Shown piece by piece: positions 51,783 to 61,103 of a stretch of DNA of 64,000 nucleotides. The notes under the pieces were generated by a model. The model was given only the letters and a program-made list of their open reading frames with translations. It had not been told where the DNA came from and searched no databases. The stretch spans positions 248,001 through 312,000 of the forward strand of contig NZ_JACVFC010000001.1 in the NCBI RefSeq assembly GCF_014529935.1, in the 5' to 3' direction. The translations under genes were made by a program, and so were the position numbers. The stretch's first letter is position 1; every line of letters starts with the position of its first letter. The stretch comes from Chitinophaga qingshengii. GTDB lineage: Bacteria; Bacteroidota; Bacteroidia; Chitinophagales; Chitinophagaceae.

Positions 51783-52271
51783 ATGACAGTCACCAGCAAC
51801 ATCCGGCCGCTGCAAGAACGCGACAACCAACAATTGGGCGCGATCATACAACAGGTATTAAAGGAATTTAAAGCCGATATACCTGGCACCGCCTATTTTG
51901 ACAAGAATCTTTATGAACTGTATCGTTCTTTCACCATCCCTGGTGCGGCCTACTGGATCGCAGAAGTGAAGGGCAAAGTAGCCGGCGGCGCCGGCATCTT
52001 CCCGGTACCCGGACTACCGCCCGGGCATTGTGAACTGGTGAAGTTATACCTGTTGCCCGAAGCCAGGGGACTGGGTCTGGGAAAACAGCTGATCGCACAA
52101 TGCCTGCAATCCGCGCGTTCCTATGGATACAGCCATGTATACCTGGAAACACTACCACAGCTGGAACAGGCCATACCGTTATACGAAAAAATGGGATTTA
52201 ATTATTTACCCGCTCCGTTAGGCCATGCCGTTCACTTTGGCTGTACTATATGGATGATAAAAGAAATATAA
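51783..52271 (+). CDS. GNAT family N-acetyltransferase
   Basis: A 162-residue protein with the GNAT fold: 'IRPLQERDNQQLGAIIQQVL' at the start, 'AYWIAEVKGKVAGGAGIFPV', the acetyl-CoA pyrophosphate loop 'LLPEARGLGLGKQLI' (the Q/RxxGxG/A motif), and 'YSHVYLETLPQLEQAIPLYE' with the final 'KMGF'. It transfers an acetyl group to an unknown amine. It lies 3 nt before the DUF885 gene and is probably co-transcribed. Confidence 0.9.
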   Translation: MTVTSNIRPLQERDNQQLGAIIQQVLKEFKADIPGTAYFDKNLYELYRSFTIPGAAYWIAEVKGKVAGGAGIFPVPGLPPGHCELVKLYLLPEARGLGLGKQLIAQCLQSARSYGYSHVYLETLPQLEQAIPLYEKMGFNYLPAPLGHAVHFGCTIWMIKEI

Positions 52272-52274
52272 ACG

Positions 52275-54059
52275 ATGATGAAAGGATTGATGAAAACCCT
52301 GCTGATACCGGCAACACTGTTTTACACGATCAGTACTCAGGCACAGGGAAATAACCAACAACTGCACCAGCTCTTTGATGATTATGCTGAAGAGCGGATG
52401 CAATTCTTCCCTTCCGAAGCCACTACAGCCGGTTTCCACCAGTACGACGACCGCCTGGCCATTGACGGCGGAGCGCCCTACCTGGCCGCCAGTAAAATCT
52501 TCTACCAAAAATACCTGCGGGCGCTGCAAAAATTTGACAACACAGTATTGAATGCCGGTGACCGGATTTCCTGTGATGTACTCGTATACATGTTACAGGC
52601 AGCCCTGGAGGCGCAATCTCTCCATCTGGAATACCTACCCATGAACCAGTTTGTTTCCACGCCGCTGGAACTGGCTTCTTTTGGCTCCGGCGATGGAGAT
52701 CAACCCTTTAATACAGTAAAGGATTATGAAAACTGGGCCAAACGCATGACCGCCTTCATGGAGTGGACGGATACCTGTATCGCCAATTTCAACAAAGGCA
52801 TACAGGCCGGTGTAGTATTACCCAAAACGCTGGTGAAGCTGATGATTCCACAGATGGAAGCCCTGGCAGAAAAAGATACCAGCAAGAACATCTTCTATAA
52901 ACCACTTTCCAAATTCCCGGCATCTTTTACGAAAAAAGATAAACAAAGACTCACCCTGTTATATCACCGGGTGATTACAGCAAAGATGCGTCCTGCCTAC
53001 GCCAAACTGGCCACCTACCTGCAGGAACGTTATCTTCCCGCAGCACAGGACAAGGCCGGTCTGTATGCCGTGCCTGGCGGAGACCGGATTTACGATTATT
53101 ATGTCCGTTATTTTACAACCACCGATCTCACCCCGGAACAAATATACCAGACCGGGCTGACGGAAGTTGCCCGTATCCGGGCAGCGATGGAACAGATAAA
53201 AAAACAAACAGGCTTTAGCGGCAATTTAACGGAGTTTTTCACCTACCTGAAGACCAACCCCAGCCTGATGCCTTTTAAAACGCCGGAGGAGGTGCTGGAT
53301 GCTTACAGGGCCATTTATAAGAAGGTGTTACCGCATATACCGGCGTTATTTAGTCATCAACCACAAACGCCCATGGAAGTACGGCGGTTGGAGGCATACC
53401 GGGAAGCGGCCAGCGGAGGGCCTTTTTATATCAAAGGAAATATCCTGGAGAAACGCGCTGCTATCTTATACGTGCCGGTACCCGATGCCACTAAGGTGAA
53501 TGTGACCTTTTACGGTATGGAAGCAACGTTTATCCATGAAGGTATACCGGGGCATCACTTTCAGATTGCCTTACAGCAGGAAAACAAGGACATTCCGGCT
53601 TTCCGGCGGCAGCCCTTTTTCAGCGCCTATTTTGAAGGCTGGGCATTGTATGTGGAGTCACTGGGAGAGAAACTGGGTTGTTATACGGAGCCTTATCAGA
53701 AAATGGGAGCGCTCAACAATGAGATCCACCGTGCTATCCGGCTGGTGCTGGACGTAGCCATCCATACCGGTAAAATGACCCGGGAAGAAGCCATCGCCTA
53801 TATGATGGAGAATGAATCGGTGAGCAAAGCCATCGCTACGGCGGAGGTGGAACGTTATATGGCCATGCCTGGACAGGCATTATCCTACAAAACCGGTGAG
53901 ATACGCATAAAAGCGCTGCGGGACAAACTGGCTGCACAGCTGGGGGCGAATTTCAGTCTGCGCGCCTTCCACGACGCCCTGCTGGCTTACGGCGACATGC
54001 CGCTGCAGGTACTGGAAAAATACATGGATAACTGGGCCGCGCATTATCAGCAACAATAA
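52275..54059 (+). CDS. DUF885 family metallopeptidase-like protein, exported
   Basis: A 594-residue protein with a signal peptide ending 'ISTQAQ'. It follows the DUF885 pattern: 'LFDDYAEERMQFFPSEATTAGF' early, 'RVITAKMRPAYAKLATYLQE', and the zinc-site motif 'FIHEGIPGHHFQ' at about residues 420-430 (an HExxxH-like arrangement), then 'FFSAYFEGWALYVESLGEKLG' with the third-ligand Glu and 'EVERYMAMPGQALSYKTGE'. These are M32/DUF885-type helical metallopeptidases of mostly unknown substrate. The start codons ATGATG follow the GNAT stop by 3 nt. Confidence 0.88.
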   Translation: MMKGLMKTLLIPATLFYTISTQAQGNNQQLHQLFDDYAEERMQFFPSEATTAGFHQYDDRLAIDGGAPYLAASKIFYQKYLRALQKFDNTVLNAGDRISCDVLVYMLQAALEAQSLHLEYLPMNQFVSTPLELASFGSGDGDQPFNTVKDYENWAKRMTAFMEWTDTCIANFNKGIQAGVVLPKTLVKLMIPQMEALAEKDTSKNIFYKPLSKFPASFTKKDKQRLTLLYHRVITAKMRPAYAKLATYLQERYLPAAQDKAGLYAVPGGDRIYDYYVRYFTTTDLTPEQIYQTGLTEVARIRAAMEQIKKQTGFSGNLTEFFTYLKTNPSLMPFKTPEEVLDAYRAIYKKVLPHIPALFSHQPQTPMEVRRLEAYREAASGGPFYIKGNILEKRAAILYVPVPDATKVNVTFYGMEATFIHEGIPGHHFQIALQQENKDIPAFRRQPFFSAYFEGWALYVESLGEKLGCYTEPYQKMGALNNEIHRAIRLVLDVAIHTGKMTREEAIAYMMENESVSKAIATAEVERYMAMPGQALSYKTGEIRIKALRDKLAAQLGANFSLRAFHDALLAYGDMPLQVLEKYMDNWAAHYQQQ

Positions 54060-54079
54060 ACAGCCATATCTTGTACAAG

Positions 54080-54110
54080 TAACCGGCAGACATAGATCGT
54101 CTGCCGGTTA
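54080..54110. terminator. Terminator between the DUF885 and SusD genes
   Basis: A perfect 12-bp stem (54080-54091 with 54099-54110) with a 7-nt loop and a T-rich tail on the plus strand, placed between two convergent genes. Confidence 0.75.
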
Positions 54111-54125
54111 TTTACGTTTACCGGA

Positions 54126-55604
54126 TCAATAACCATCGTTTTGCCAGATCACGTTCTTGTCGGGGTTTGTATTGAGTTCATATTGTGGAATCGGAAATAC
54201 AACCATATAAGGTTTCATGGAATACCGTCCGCTTCCCTGATCAGCGCGGCTGAAATGCGCATTCATAATAGCCACCGCTTTATCGGCACCCTGCCGCACA
54301 ATATCAAACCAGCGGTTAAATTCTCCGGCCAGTTCCCGCCTTCTTTCCAGGAATAAGGCGTCCCGGAAAGCGGCCTGACCGGGCAGGTCGGTAGCCGTAT
54401 AGGCATTTACGTGAGCCCTCACCCGGATATCGTTTAATTGTTTGAAAGCCTCTCCTCCAGCGGCATACCCGAGTTCATTCAACACTTCGGCATACATCAG
54501 TTTTACATCGGCCAGGCGTAAGATGGGTTTATTCACCGCATAATCTTCCTTGCTCAGCGGAATAGTACCCCAGGCAAACTTCACGAACATAATGGAAGCG
54601 GTATCCAGCAATTGTGAGGTGGTGCGGTACCCCTTTTGTATGGTGATATCCCGCCGTACATCACCGGCTTCGTAGATTTCGTACAGCTCCCGGCTCAGGT
54701 GCGGCCAGGTAGAACGGCCTCCATTGGGGAACATAGGACTGAGAATATCCTGCGGCACATAGGAATAAATCAGCGCATTCCCTTGCCCCATACCAGTACC
54801 GGATTTATGTTGCAGCTGGAAGATATGTTCCGGCCCGTTGTTATTGGCATCTGTAAAAGCATCTTTAAAATTAGGGTACAGCTGGTATTTACCCGACTGC
54901 AGGATGTCTTCCAATAATGGACGGGCGTCGGTATACTTCTTCCTGAACAGGTGTAATTTTGCCAGCACCCCTTTTGCCGCATACCGGGTGGCCCTTCCCA
55001 GATCGGCAGTACCCCAGGCTTCCGGCAACAGGTCAACAGCCGTTTTTAAATCATTGGCCGCGAAATCCAATGTACCGTCCTGCGTACTACGCTTCACTTT
55101 CCTTACCTCTTCTACAGACATGGTTTTGTCAATCAGCGGCACTCCGCCAAACTGCCAGCCCAGCTGAAAATAGCAGAATCCCCGGATGAACAGCGCTTCT
55201 CCCTTGATCGCTTTTTTCATTTGTTCGTTGAAGTTAGCCTGGTCTATCTGAGTCAGTACCGTGTTACAGTTATTAATAGTAACAAAAAAACGTTGCCAGA
55301 AGTAGTTCAGGTCTACATGCGCCGCATCCAGGGTGAACTGGGCAAAGGCCATCTGGTTACCGGGATTGTCTGCATTGGCGTCGTCGCTGTGGCATTCCAG
55401 GTTTTCGGGCACATAGTCTGTGTAAACATTGCGTAAGGTACCGTAGGCGCCCAGTACCGCCAGTTTAAATTCTGTTTCTGTTTTAGCGGTGCCGGCAGTA
55501 TACTGTGATTCCGGTAGTATGTCCAGGTATTTATTGCACCCGGCGAAAGTACCGGCGCCGAGGAGCAGTGTTGTACAAAGTGTATATCTGATCAGTGTGT
55601 TCAT
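54126..55604 (-). CDS. RagB/SusD family lipoprotein of the sigma/FecR-controlled system
   Basis: A 492-residue surface lipoprotein with the signal ending at Cys23 ('LLGAGTFAGC') and 'NKYLDILPESQYT' after it. SusD marks include 'FIRGFCYFQLGWQFGGVPLIDKT', 'RYAAKGVLAKLHLFRKKYTDA', 'ERRRELAGEFNRWFDIVRQG' and 'FPIPQYELNTNP'. A start at 55622 would add six residues and is less like a signal peptide. It is 20 nt downstream of its SusC partner. The ligand is unknown. Confidence 0.93.
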   Translation of the reverse strand: MNTLIRYTLCTTLLLGAGTFAGCNKYLDILPESQYTAGTAKTETEFKLAVLGAYGTLRNVYTDYVPENLECHSDDANADNPGNQMAFAQFTLDAAHVDLNYFWQRFFVTINNCNTVLTQIDQANFNEQMKKAIKGEALFIRGFCYFQLGWQFGGVPLIDKTMSVEEVRKVKRSTQDGTLDFAANDLKTAVDLLPEAWGTADLGRATRYAAKGVLAKLHLFRKKYTDARPLLEDILQSGKYQLYPNFKDAFTDANNNGPEHIFQLQHKSGTGMGQGNALIYSYVPQDILSPMFPNGGRSTWPHLSRELYEIYEAGDVRRDITIQKGYRTTSQLLDTASIMFVKFAWGTIPLSKEDYAVNKPILRLADVKLMYAEVLNELGYAAGGEAFKQLNDIRVRAHVNAYTATDLPGQAAFRDALFLERRRELAGEFNRWFDIVRQGADKAVAIMNAHFSRADQGSGRYSMKPYMVVFPIPQYELNTNPDKNVIWQNDGY

Positions 55605-55624
55605 CTCTTTTGTTTTAATCATTT

Positions 55625-58600
55625 TTAGAATGACAGATCGATGCCGATGTTATAGCGGCGTGACAAAGGATAGGTGCCATAGTCGGTACCCGGCATGGTG
55701 GTGAGGTTGGAGGTGACGCCGCCTTCTGTGGTGGTGGCTTCCGGCGTATAGCCGGGGTAACGGCTCCAGGTGTATAAATTATCTCCCATGACATATACCC
55801 TGGCCCTGCTGATGCCTGCACGGCGCAGCAATGCCGGTTGAAAATTGTAACCCAGCGTAATACTACGGATACGCACAAACGTCATATCATACAACCAGGT
55901 ATCGTTATAACCGGGATTATTGCCTTTCGGATAAGGTGTTTTGCCATCCCATGACATATCTACGCCTGCCGGCACCGGGTTTTGTCCTTCGGCGTATTCC
56001 GGTTTCCAGGCATGCAGCCAGCGTGAAAACATATTACTGTTACCAGAGCCTGCATCCATGTGACGGGTACCCAGGAAAAATACGCTGCCGCCCTGTGAGC
56101 CTTGCAGCACCACATTGAGATCAAATCCTTTGTAGCTGATAGTATTGGTAATGCCCCATACAAAATCCGGCAGGTTGTTTCCGCAGATGGTTTTATCATA
56201 GGCATCGATCTTGCCATCCGGTACGCCATTAGGCCCGCTGATATCCCTGATACGGATATTACCTCGCTCCTGTCCGGGTGCAATGGGCACCAGTGCTTTG
56301 CCGCTGGCATCAAAGTCTTTGTCTGTCAGTATACCATCTGTTTTATACATCCAATAGCTGCCGATCGGTGAACCTACTTTTGTTACATAGGCATCCTGTC
56401 CCCAGGCCTGCAATATGAGCGGCGCATTGCCGGGACCCATGCGCAGCACTTCGTTCTGGTTCCGGGATATATTAAAAGTAGTGCTCCATTTCAGGTTGGG
56501 CTTACTGATGTGATTAGCCACCAGCTGTATTTCCCAGCCACGGTTCACTACTTCCCCGATGTTTTCCCGCACAACGGAAAAACCGGTAAGGAAAGGAATG
56601 GGCACATTCAGCAACATGTCTTTTGTGTTATTATGATAATAGTCGAAGCTGAACTGAAAGCGGTTTTGCAGGAAAGAAGCGTCCAGTCCCAGGTCTTTGG
56701 AGATGGTTGTTTCCCAGCCCAGCGACTCATTACCGAAATTGGCAGGCGAAAGTCCGCTCACAACGTTATTACCCAGTACGTAGTTGAAGGGATTTAACTT
56801 CTGCAGGTAGTCGAATGCGCCGATACGGTCGTTGCCTGCTTTACCCCAGGAAGCGCGCAGCTTCAGGAGCGACAGCCAGCTAACATCCTGCAGAAAGGCT
56901 TCCCTGTCTATCTTCCAGCCAACAGAGGCAGAAGGGAACATGCCCCAGCGGTTGTTTTTACCAAACCGGGAAGAGCCGTCTTTACGCAGGGTGGCTTCCA
57001 ACAGGTATTTGTCCATCAGCCCGTATTGCACCCTTCCAAAGAAAGAAGCCATCCGGGTAGGGTCCCCGATGTTGGCGCCGCCTGTTTTCTGGGAAGCTAC
57101 GTCTACCACGCCTATCAGATCGTTGGGATAGCCGGTACCGGCAGCGTTCAGGTTGTAGGATGTCCAGCTGGCAATACTTTGCCCCGCCAGCACATTTAAC
57201 TGGTGAATGTCCCGGATGGTGGTTTCGTAGGTGATGGTATTCTGCCAGTTCAGCGTATATGCATTCAGGTTAGTAGAGTTCCCGTTTGCCGGCAAACCAC
57301 CGTTTACATTATAAGGATGGAAAAAATTAACCTGCTGGTTTCTGAACGCATAACTGAATTGAGAACGGACCGTCCAGCCTTTCGCCGGCAGCCATTCTAC
57401 AAAGGCGTCGTTCAGGAGGTTCAGCGCTTTATTGGTACGTTTTACTTCTTTGAGTCTTTCCAGTACATTGACGTAGGTAGGCAGTCCTGCAGCAAAGCCC
57501 CAGTCCTGTGTGTTGGACTGCAGCGGCATAATAGGCGGTGTATTCTGTGCGTGATGGATCACACTTTCCTTACCTTGTGTTTCCGGATCATTTTGTGTAG
57601 AGAAAGAAGGCACCACATTGAGTCCGGCACGCAGTTGTTTACCGAGATTAAAAGCCGTATTCAAACGGAAATTGATTCTTTTATAACCGGAATACCGCAT
57701 AATTCCTTGCTGATCGAGGTATCCGGCGGATAAGGAGAAAGTCCCGATATCGCCGCCGCCCTGGATACCGACCTGGTAACTTTGCATGGGCGCATTGTGG
57801 AAGATGATCTCCTGCCAGTTGTTATTTGGCAGGGAAGCAGGATCTTTCCATGCGTCGGGTACCTGGAGGTCGGCCGGACGTGATGACATAGGTGCGTTGA
57901 GATCGCCTCCACGGCGGCGCCAGTCCTCGTTCCTGGACCATGTCTGGTACGCTATATAACCCGGACCATCCATCACATCCGTCATTTTATCGGCTTTCTG
58001 GAAACCGGTATACATACTCAGGCTGGCTACCGGTTTACCTTTTTTCCCTTTTTTGGTGGTGATCATCACCACACCATTACCACCGCGTGCACCGTAAATG
58101 GCGGCGGAAGCGGCGTCTTTCAACACATCCAGCGAAGCGATATCGGTAGGGTTCAAATCGCGGATATCATCCATCGGCACACCATCTACCACATACAGGG
58201 GCGTAGCGCCGGCAGTGATGGTATTGGTACCACGGATCTTGAGATTAAGCGAAGCACCAGGCAGACCGGTTTGCTGCATCACCTGTACACCGGCTACCTG
58301 TCCTGCCAGCGCTTCTTCCGGAGACGCCACCGCACGGTCTGCAAAAGCAGCGGCTTTAACAGAAGAAACAGCGCCTGTCAGGTTTTCGCGTTTCACCTGG
58401 CCATAACCGATCACCACCACATCGCTCAGTGACTTATTGGCGGTTTTCATGATAATATGAATACCCGTTTGTTTGGTTACCGGTACTTCCTGCGGTTCAT
58501 AACCGATAAAAGATACCTGCAACACGGCGCCCGGGTCGGTATTACGGATCAGGAACGCGCCTTTGTCGTTGGTAAGGGCGGCCTTATCGGTACCTTTTAC

Positions 58601-59053
58601 CCGTACGGTAGCACCAATCAGGGGTTCGCCTTTTTCATCGGTAATGGTACCTTGCAGGTCTTTTGCCTGTTCGGGTTGTACCGGTGTGACAGGCGCAGGG
58701 GTAATAAAAATGGTATTCCCCTGGATGTTAAAGCGGAGCGACGGTGTTTTCAAACACTCTTCCAGGGCATCCTTTAAGGGTGTTTGCCGCCAATCGACCG
58801 TCAATGGCGGGGTACCGGCGATATCCTGGTTCTTGTAAAAGAACACATAGCCGGTTTGTTGTTCCATTACATGGAAGATCTTTTCGAGGCTGATACGCCT
58901 CCCCGTATAGGTAACATGTTGTGCGACGCCCGTGGCGCTTGCCTGTAGGAGTACGATAGTCAATAAAGCAGTGGTTAGCTTCATAACACGGAATAGTTGG
59001 TTTACAGCACGCGGAATCTCTCTTACCCGCTTACTGCGAATAATAATTTTCAT
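55625..59053 (-). CDS. SusC/RagA transporter with N-terminal STN signalling domain
   Basis: A 1142-residue TonB-linked transporter. After the signal ('LLTIVLLQASATGVAQ') an STN domain (about residues 48-115) reads 'ISLEKIFHVMEQQTGYVFFYK' and 'DALEECLKTPSLRFNIQGNTI'. Then come a CarboxypepD_reg domain, the SusC box 'SDVVVIGYGQVKRENLTGAV', the plug and the barrel, ending 'RRYNIGIDLSF'. The STN domain contacts the periplasmic part of a FecR protein, and genes for FecR and an ECF sigma factor lie just upstream, so substrate binding should induce the system. The arginine-rich extra N-terminus is common in Chitinophaga-type SusC proteins; a start at 'MKLTTALLTIVLL' is the alternative. Confidence 0.94.
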   Translation of the reverse strand: MKIIIRSKRVREIPRAVNQLFRVMKLTTALLTIVLLQASATGVAQHVTYTGRRISLEKIFHVMEQQTGYVFFYKNQDIAGTPPLTVDWRQTPLKDALEECLKTPSLRFNIQGNTIFITPAPVTPVQPEQAKDLQGTITDEKGEPLIGATVRVKGTDKAALTNDKGAFLIRNTDPGAVLQVSFIGYEPQEVPVTKQTGIHIIMKTANKSLSDVVVIGYGQVKRENLTGAVSSVKAAAFADRAVASPEEALAGQVAGVQVMQQTGLPGASLNLKIRGTNTITAGATPLYVVDGVPMDDIRDLNPTDIASLDVLKDAASAAIYGARGGNGVVMITTKKGKKGKPVASLSMYTGFQKADKMTDVMDGPGYIAYQTWSRNEDWRRRGGDLNAPMSSRPADLQVPDAWKDPASLPNNNWQEIIFHNAPMQSYQVGIQGGGDIGTFSLSAGYLDQQGIMRYSGYKRINFRLNTAFNLGKQLRAGLNVVPSFSTQNDPETQGKESVIHHAQNTPPIMPLQSNTQDWGFAAGLPTYVNVLERLKEVKRTNKALNLLNDAFVEWLPAKGWTVRSQFSYAFRNQQVNFFHPYNVNGGLPANGNSTNLNAYTLNWQNTITYETTIRDIHQLNVLAGQSIASWTSYNLNAAGTGYPNDLIGVVDVASQKTGGANIGDPTRMASFFGRVQYGLMDKYLLEATLRKDGSSRFGKNNRWGMFPSASVGWKIDREAFLQDVSWLSLLKLRASWGKAGNDRIGAFDYLQKLNPFNYVLGNNVVSGLSPANFGNESLGWETTISKDLGLDASFLQNRFQFSFDYYHNNTKDMLLNVPIPFLTGFSVVRENIGEVVNRGWEIQLVANHISKPNLKWSTTFNISRNQNEVLRMGPGNAPLILQAWGQDAYVTKVGSPIGSYWMYKTDGILTDKDFDASGKALVPIAPGQERGNIRIRDISGPNGVPDGKIDAYDKTICGNNLPDFVWGITNTISYKGFDLNVVLQGSQGGSVFFLGTRHMDAGSGNSNMFSRWLHAWKPEYAEGQNPVPAGVDMSWDGKTPYPKGNNPGYNDTWLYDMTFVRIRSITLGYNFQPALLRRAGISRARVYVMGDNLYTWSRYPGYTPEATTTEGGVTSNLTTMPGTDYGTYPLSRRYNIGIDLSF

Positions 59054-59123
59054 ACTTTTACGATGTTTGGGTAAATAATAATTGGTCCGGAACGATCCGT
59101 TGTTAGCTTATCCAGACGTTCTG

Positions 59124-59149
59124 CCGGGTCCTGCTGTCACAGGGCCCGG
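59124..59149. other. GC-rich hairpin in the FecR-SusC spacer
   Basis: A 10-bp stem with one mismatch (59124-59133 with 59140-59149) and a 6-nt loop. The T run follows it on the plus strand, where no gene ends, so for the minus-strand operon it is an RNA structure upstream of SusC rather than a normal terminator. It might tune the large output difference between regulator and transporter. Confidence 0.35.
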
Positions 59150-59201
59150 TTTTTATCCGGAAAGCCTTTCTACATATCTGTTTTGGTTTTACGTTTATTG
59201 A

Positions 59202-60353
59202 TCAGGGTAATATAATAATGCGTTTGCCTTCTTCCATACGGGAATGCACGTTTGATTGTGCCAGTCCTTGCAGCACCTGGGAAAGCGTCAGCGTGCGGCC
59301 GATTTTTCCGGAGAACAGCTCTTTACTCACTGGTCCCTCGTAACTTACTTCTACATTATACCAGCGGCTCAATTGCCGCATCACGGTGGCGATATCTGCG
59401 TCCTGGAATACAAACCAGCCATTTTTCCAGGCCAGTTCATCGGCGGTATTTACGGGTACCACAGACAATTCACCACCAGGTGCCAGGCGGGCCTGTTGCC
59501 CTGGTTCCAGGATATTGGCTGTTGTTTTACCGGCGACTTTTACCTTACCTTCTACCAGCGTGGTTTTCACCAGCTGTTCATCTGCATAGGCCATTATATT
59601 AAAACGGGTACCGAATACGGTCACCTCCATGCCACGGGCTTTTACATGAAACAGGCGGCGGTCTGCTGCCACTTCAAAATAGGCCTCGCCATCCAGTTCC
59701 ACCGTCCGGTCCGTGCCTGTAAAGGCTGTCGGGTAACGCAGGGAAGAAGCAGCATTCAACCATACGCCCGTACCATCGGGCAGGGTTATACGAAACTGGC
59801 CGCCCCGGGGCGTGGCTAATACATTATAGGCCGGGGCACCGGTGGTAGCAGCGTTATCATATTGTAACCGCCCGCCTTGTTGACGGATAGCTACGCCGCC
59901 TTGCCGGATCACTTGCTGCCCGGTGCTGTCGAGCGTAACGGTGGAACCGTCTGCCAGGGTCAATACCGCCTTGTTACTGCCTGGCGCTACATCCTGGACC
60001 GTCGGCGCCACTTGTGTAATGGGTGATATGGTAACCGGTTGGGTGCGGTGAAACATTATAGCGGCGACAGCGATAAGCACCGTTACAGAAGCGGCAGCGA
60101 TCCATATCCTCCCGTTGGTCCAGCCGGAGCGGCGCCGTTCACGGGTGATATTGCGGAGCATCCGGTCTCCCTCAGCGGGTGTAAACGGCGGGTGCTGGGG
60201 ACTAAATTCGTTCCAGGCCTCCTGCATTACCTGGCGTATCACCGGTTCGTTTTCCGGCAGGTCAATCAAACGAAATAATTCCTGCTCCTCTTCAGGAGTG
60301 GTCAATTTATCAAGATGGCGCTTAAAGAGCCATACCAGTCGTTCATTTGACAT
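59202..60353 (-). CDS. FecR family anti-sigma factor (DUF4974)
   Basis: A 383-residue inner-membrane protein. The N-terminal cytosolic anti-sigma part starts 'SNERLVWLFKRHLDKLTTPEE'. One membrane helix lies near residues 82-101 ('IWIAAASVTVLIAVAAIMF'). The periplasmic FecR domain has 'GSNKAVLTLADGSTVTLDS', 'TPRGGQFRITLPDGTGVWLNA' and 'DGEAYFEVA', followed by a C-terminal DUF4974 domain ('FQDADIATVMRQLSRWYNVEV', an STN-like fold). It holds the ECF sigma factor until the STN domain of the downstream SusC signals. The ATG at 60353 was chosen because the family begins at this helix. Confidence 0.94.
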   Translation of the reverse strand: MSNERLVWLFKRHLDKLTTPEEEQELFRLIDLPENEPVIRQVMQEAWNEFSPQHPPFTPAEGDRMLRNITRERRRSGWTNGRIWIAAASVTVLIAVAAIMFHRTQPVTISPITQVAPTVQDVAPGSNKAVLTLADGSTVTLDSTGQQVIRQGGVAIRQQGGRLQYDNAATTGAPAYNVLATPRGGQFRITLPDGTGVWLNAASSLRYPTAFTGTDRTVELDGEAYFEVAADRRLFHVKARGMEVTVFGTRFNIMAYADEQLVKTTLVEGKVKVAGKTTANILEPGQQARLAPGGELSVVPVNTADELAWKNGWFVFQDADIATVMRQLSRWYNVEVSYEGPVSKELFSGKIGRTLTLSQVLQGLAQSNVHSRMEEGKRIIILP

Positions 60354-60438
60354 AGTGGTCAGGTTTGCGTTCAGGATATAGACAACGCCGACCGTCAAAA
60401 AGGGTCCATCAGGGGGAAAATTTTTTCCAAAAAATTTT

Positions 60439-61017
60439 TCAGGAGTGGTTCTTCAGCGTGAGCAGTAATAGTACGGCGGCATGCGCTCGCATAAAACGGG
60501 TAACAGAACGGATGGCCAGCTTGGCATATTTGCGCACCGTTTCGGTGGAGAGACCCAGCAAGGCGGCAATTTCCTTATGTTTCAATCCTTTTAGGCGGCT
60601 TAACATATACACCTGTTGTTGTTGCGCCGGCAATTGCGCTACAGCTCTTTCCAACAGCGAAAGGTATTCGTTGTCTACGGGCCCCGGCATCGTCCGTATG
60701 GTCATCTCCGCATATAGTTCTTCCCGTCTGCGGTCGCGGGCTATTTTTTTCAGGCAGTTGTAGGTATAGTTACGGGTAAGTACAAACAAATAGCCGGTAA
60801 AGCTGTCCAACAGCGGCAGTTCGCCCCGCATCAACCATATTTTGGTAAACACATCCTGTACAATATCGGCGGCGAGGTCGCGGGAATCTACTATCCGGTA
60901 TACAAATTCGCCCAGTTGATTGTAGTAGGCATGAAACAATGCTGCGAAGGCTTTTTCATCTCCCTTCGCCGCGGCGGCCAGCAGCAATGCTTCGTTATGG
61001 ACAGCTTGTATAGACAT
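60439..61017 (-). CDS. ECF RNA polymerase sigma factor
   Basis: A 192-residue sigma-70 family protein of the Bacteroidota FecI-like type. Region 2 spans about 25-95 ('AFAALFHAYYNQLGEFVYRI', 'AADIVQDVFTKIWLMRGEL', 'SFTGYLFVLTRNYTYNCLKK') and region 4 about 125-182 ('AQLPAQQQQVYMLSRLKGLK', 'HKEIAALLGLSTETVRKYAK'). It is followed by FecR, SusC and SusD on the same strand and should activate their transcription when FecR is relieved. Confidence 0.95.
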   Translation of the reverse strand: MSIQAVHNEALLLAAAAKGDEKAFAALFHAYYNQLGEFVYRIVDSRDLAADIVQDVFTKIWLMRGELPLLDSFTGYLFVLTRNYTYNCLKKIARDRRREELYAEMTIRTMPGPVDNEYLSLLERAVAQLPAQQQQVYMLSRLKGLKHKEIAALLGLSTETVRKYAKLAIRSVTRFMRAHAAVLLLLTLKNHS

Positions 61018-61026
61018 CTACAGGAA

Positions 61027-61057
61027 TAAATGTATAGAAAAGACGGAACAAAACAAA
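61027..61057 (-). promoter_or_regulatory. Candidate promoter of the sigma factor gene
   Basis: On the minus strand TTTG (61057-61054) is followed after 19 nt by TACATTTA (61034-61027), one mismatch from TAnnTTTG. The expected transcription start is almost at the ATG (61017). The -33 element lies inside the preceding terminator hairpin. Confidence 0.45.
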
Positions 61058-61081
61058 GGCGGGAAAATACTTTCCCGCCTT
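61056..61081 (-). terminator. Terminator of the exported amidohydrolase gene
   Basis: A perfect 11-bp stem (61056-61066 with 61071-61081) with a 4-nt loop. On the minus strand it is followed by TTTGTTTTGTT, 23 nt after the amidohydrolase stop codon. It separates that gene from the sigma factor transcription unit. Confidence 0.75.
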
Positions 61082-61103
61082 ACTCATCAGCAAAACCCTC
61101 TAT

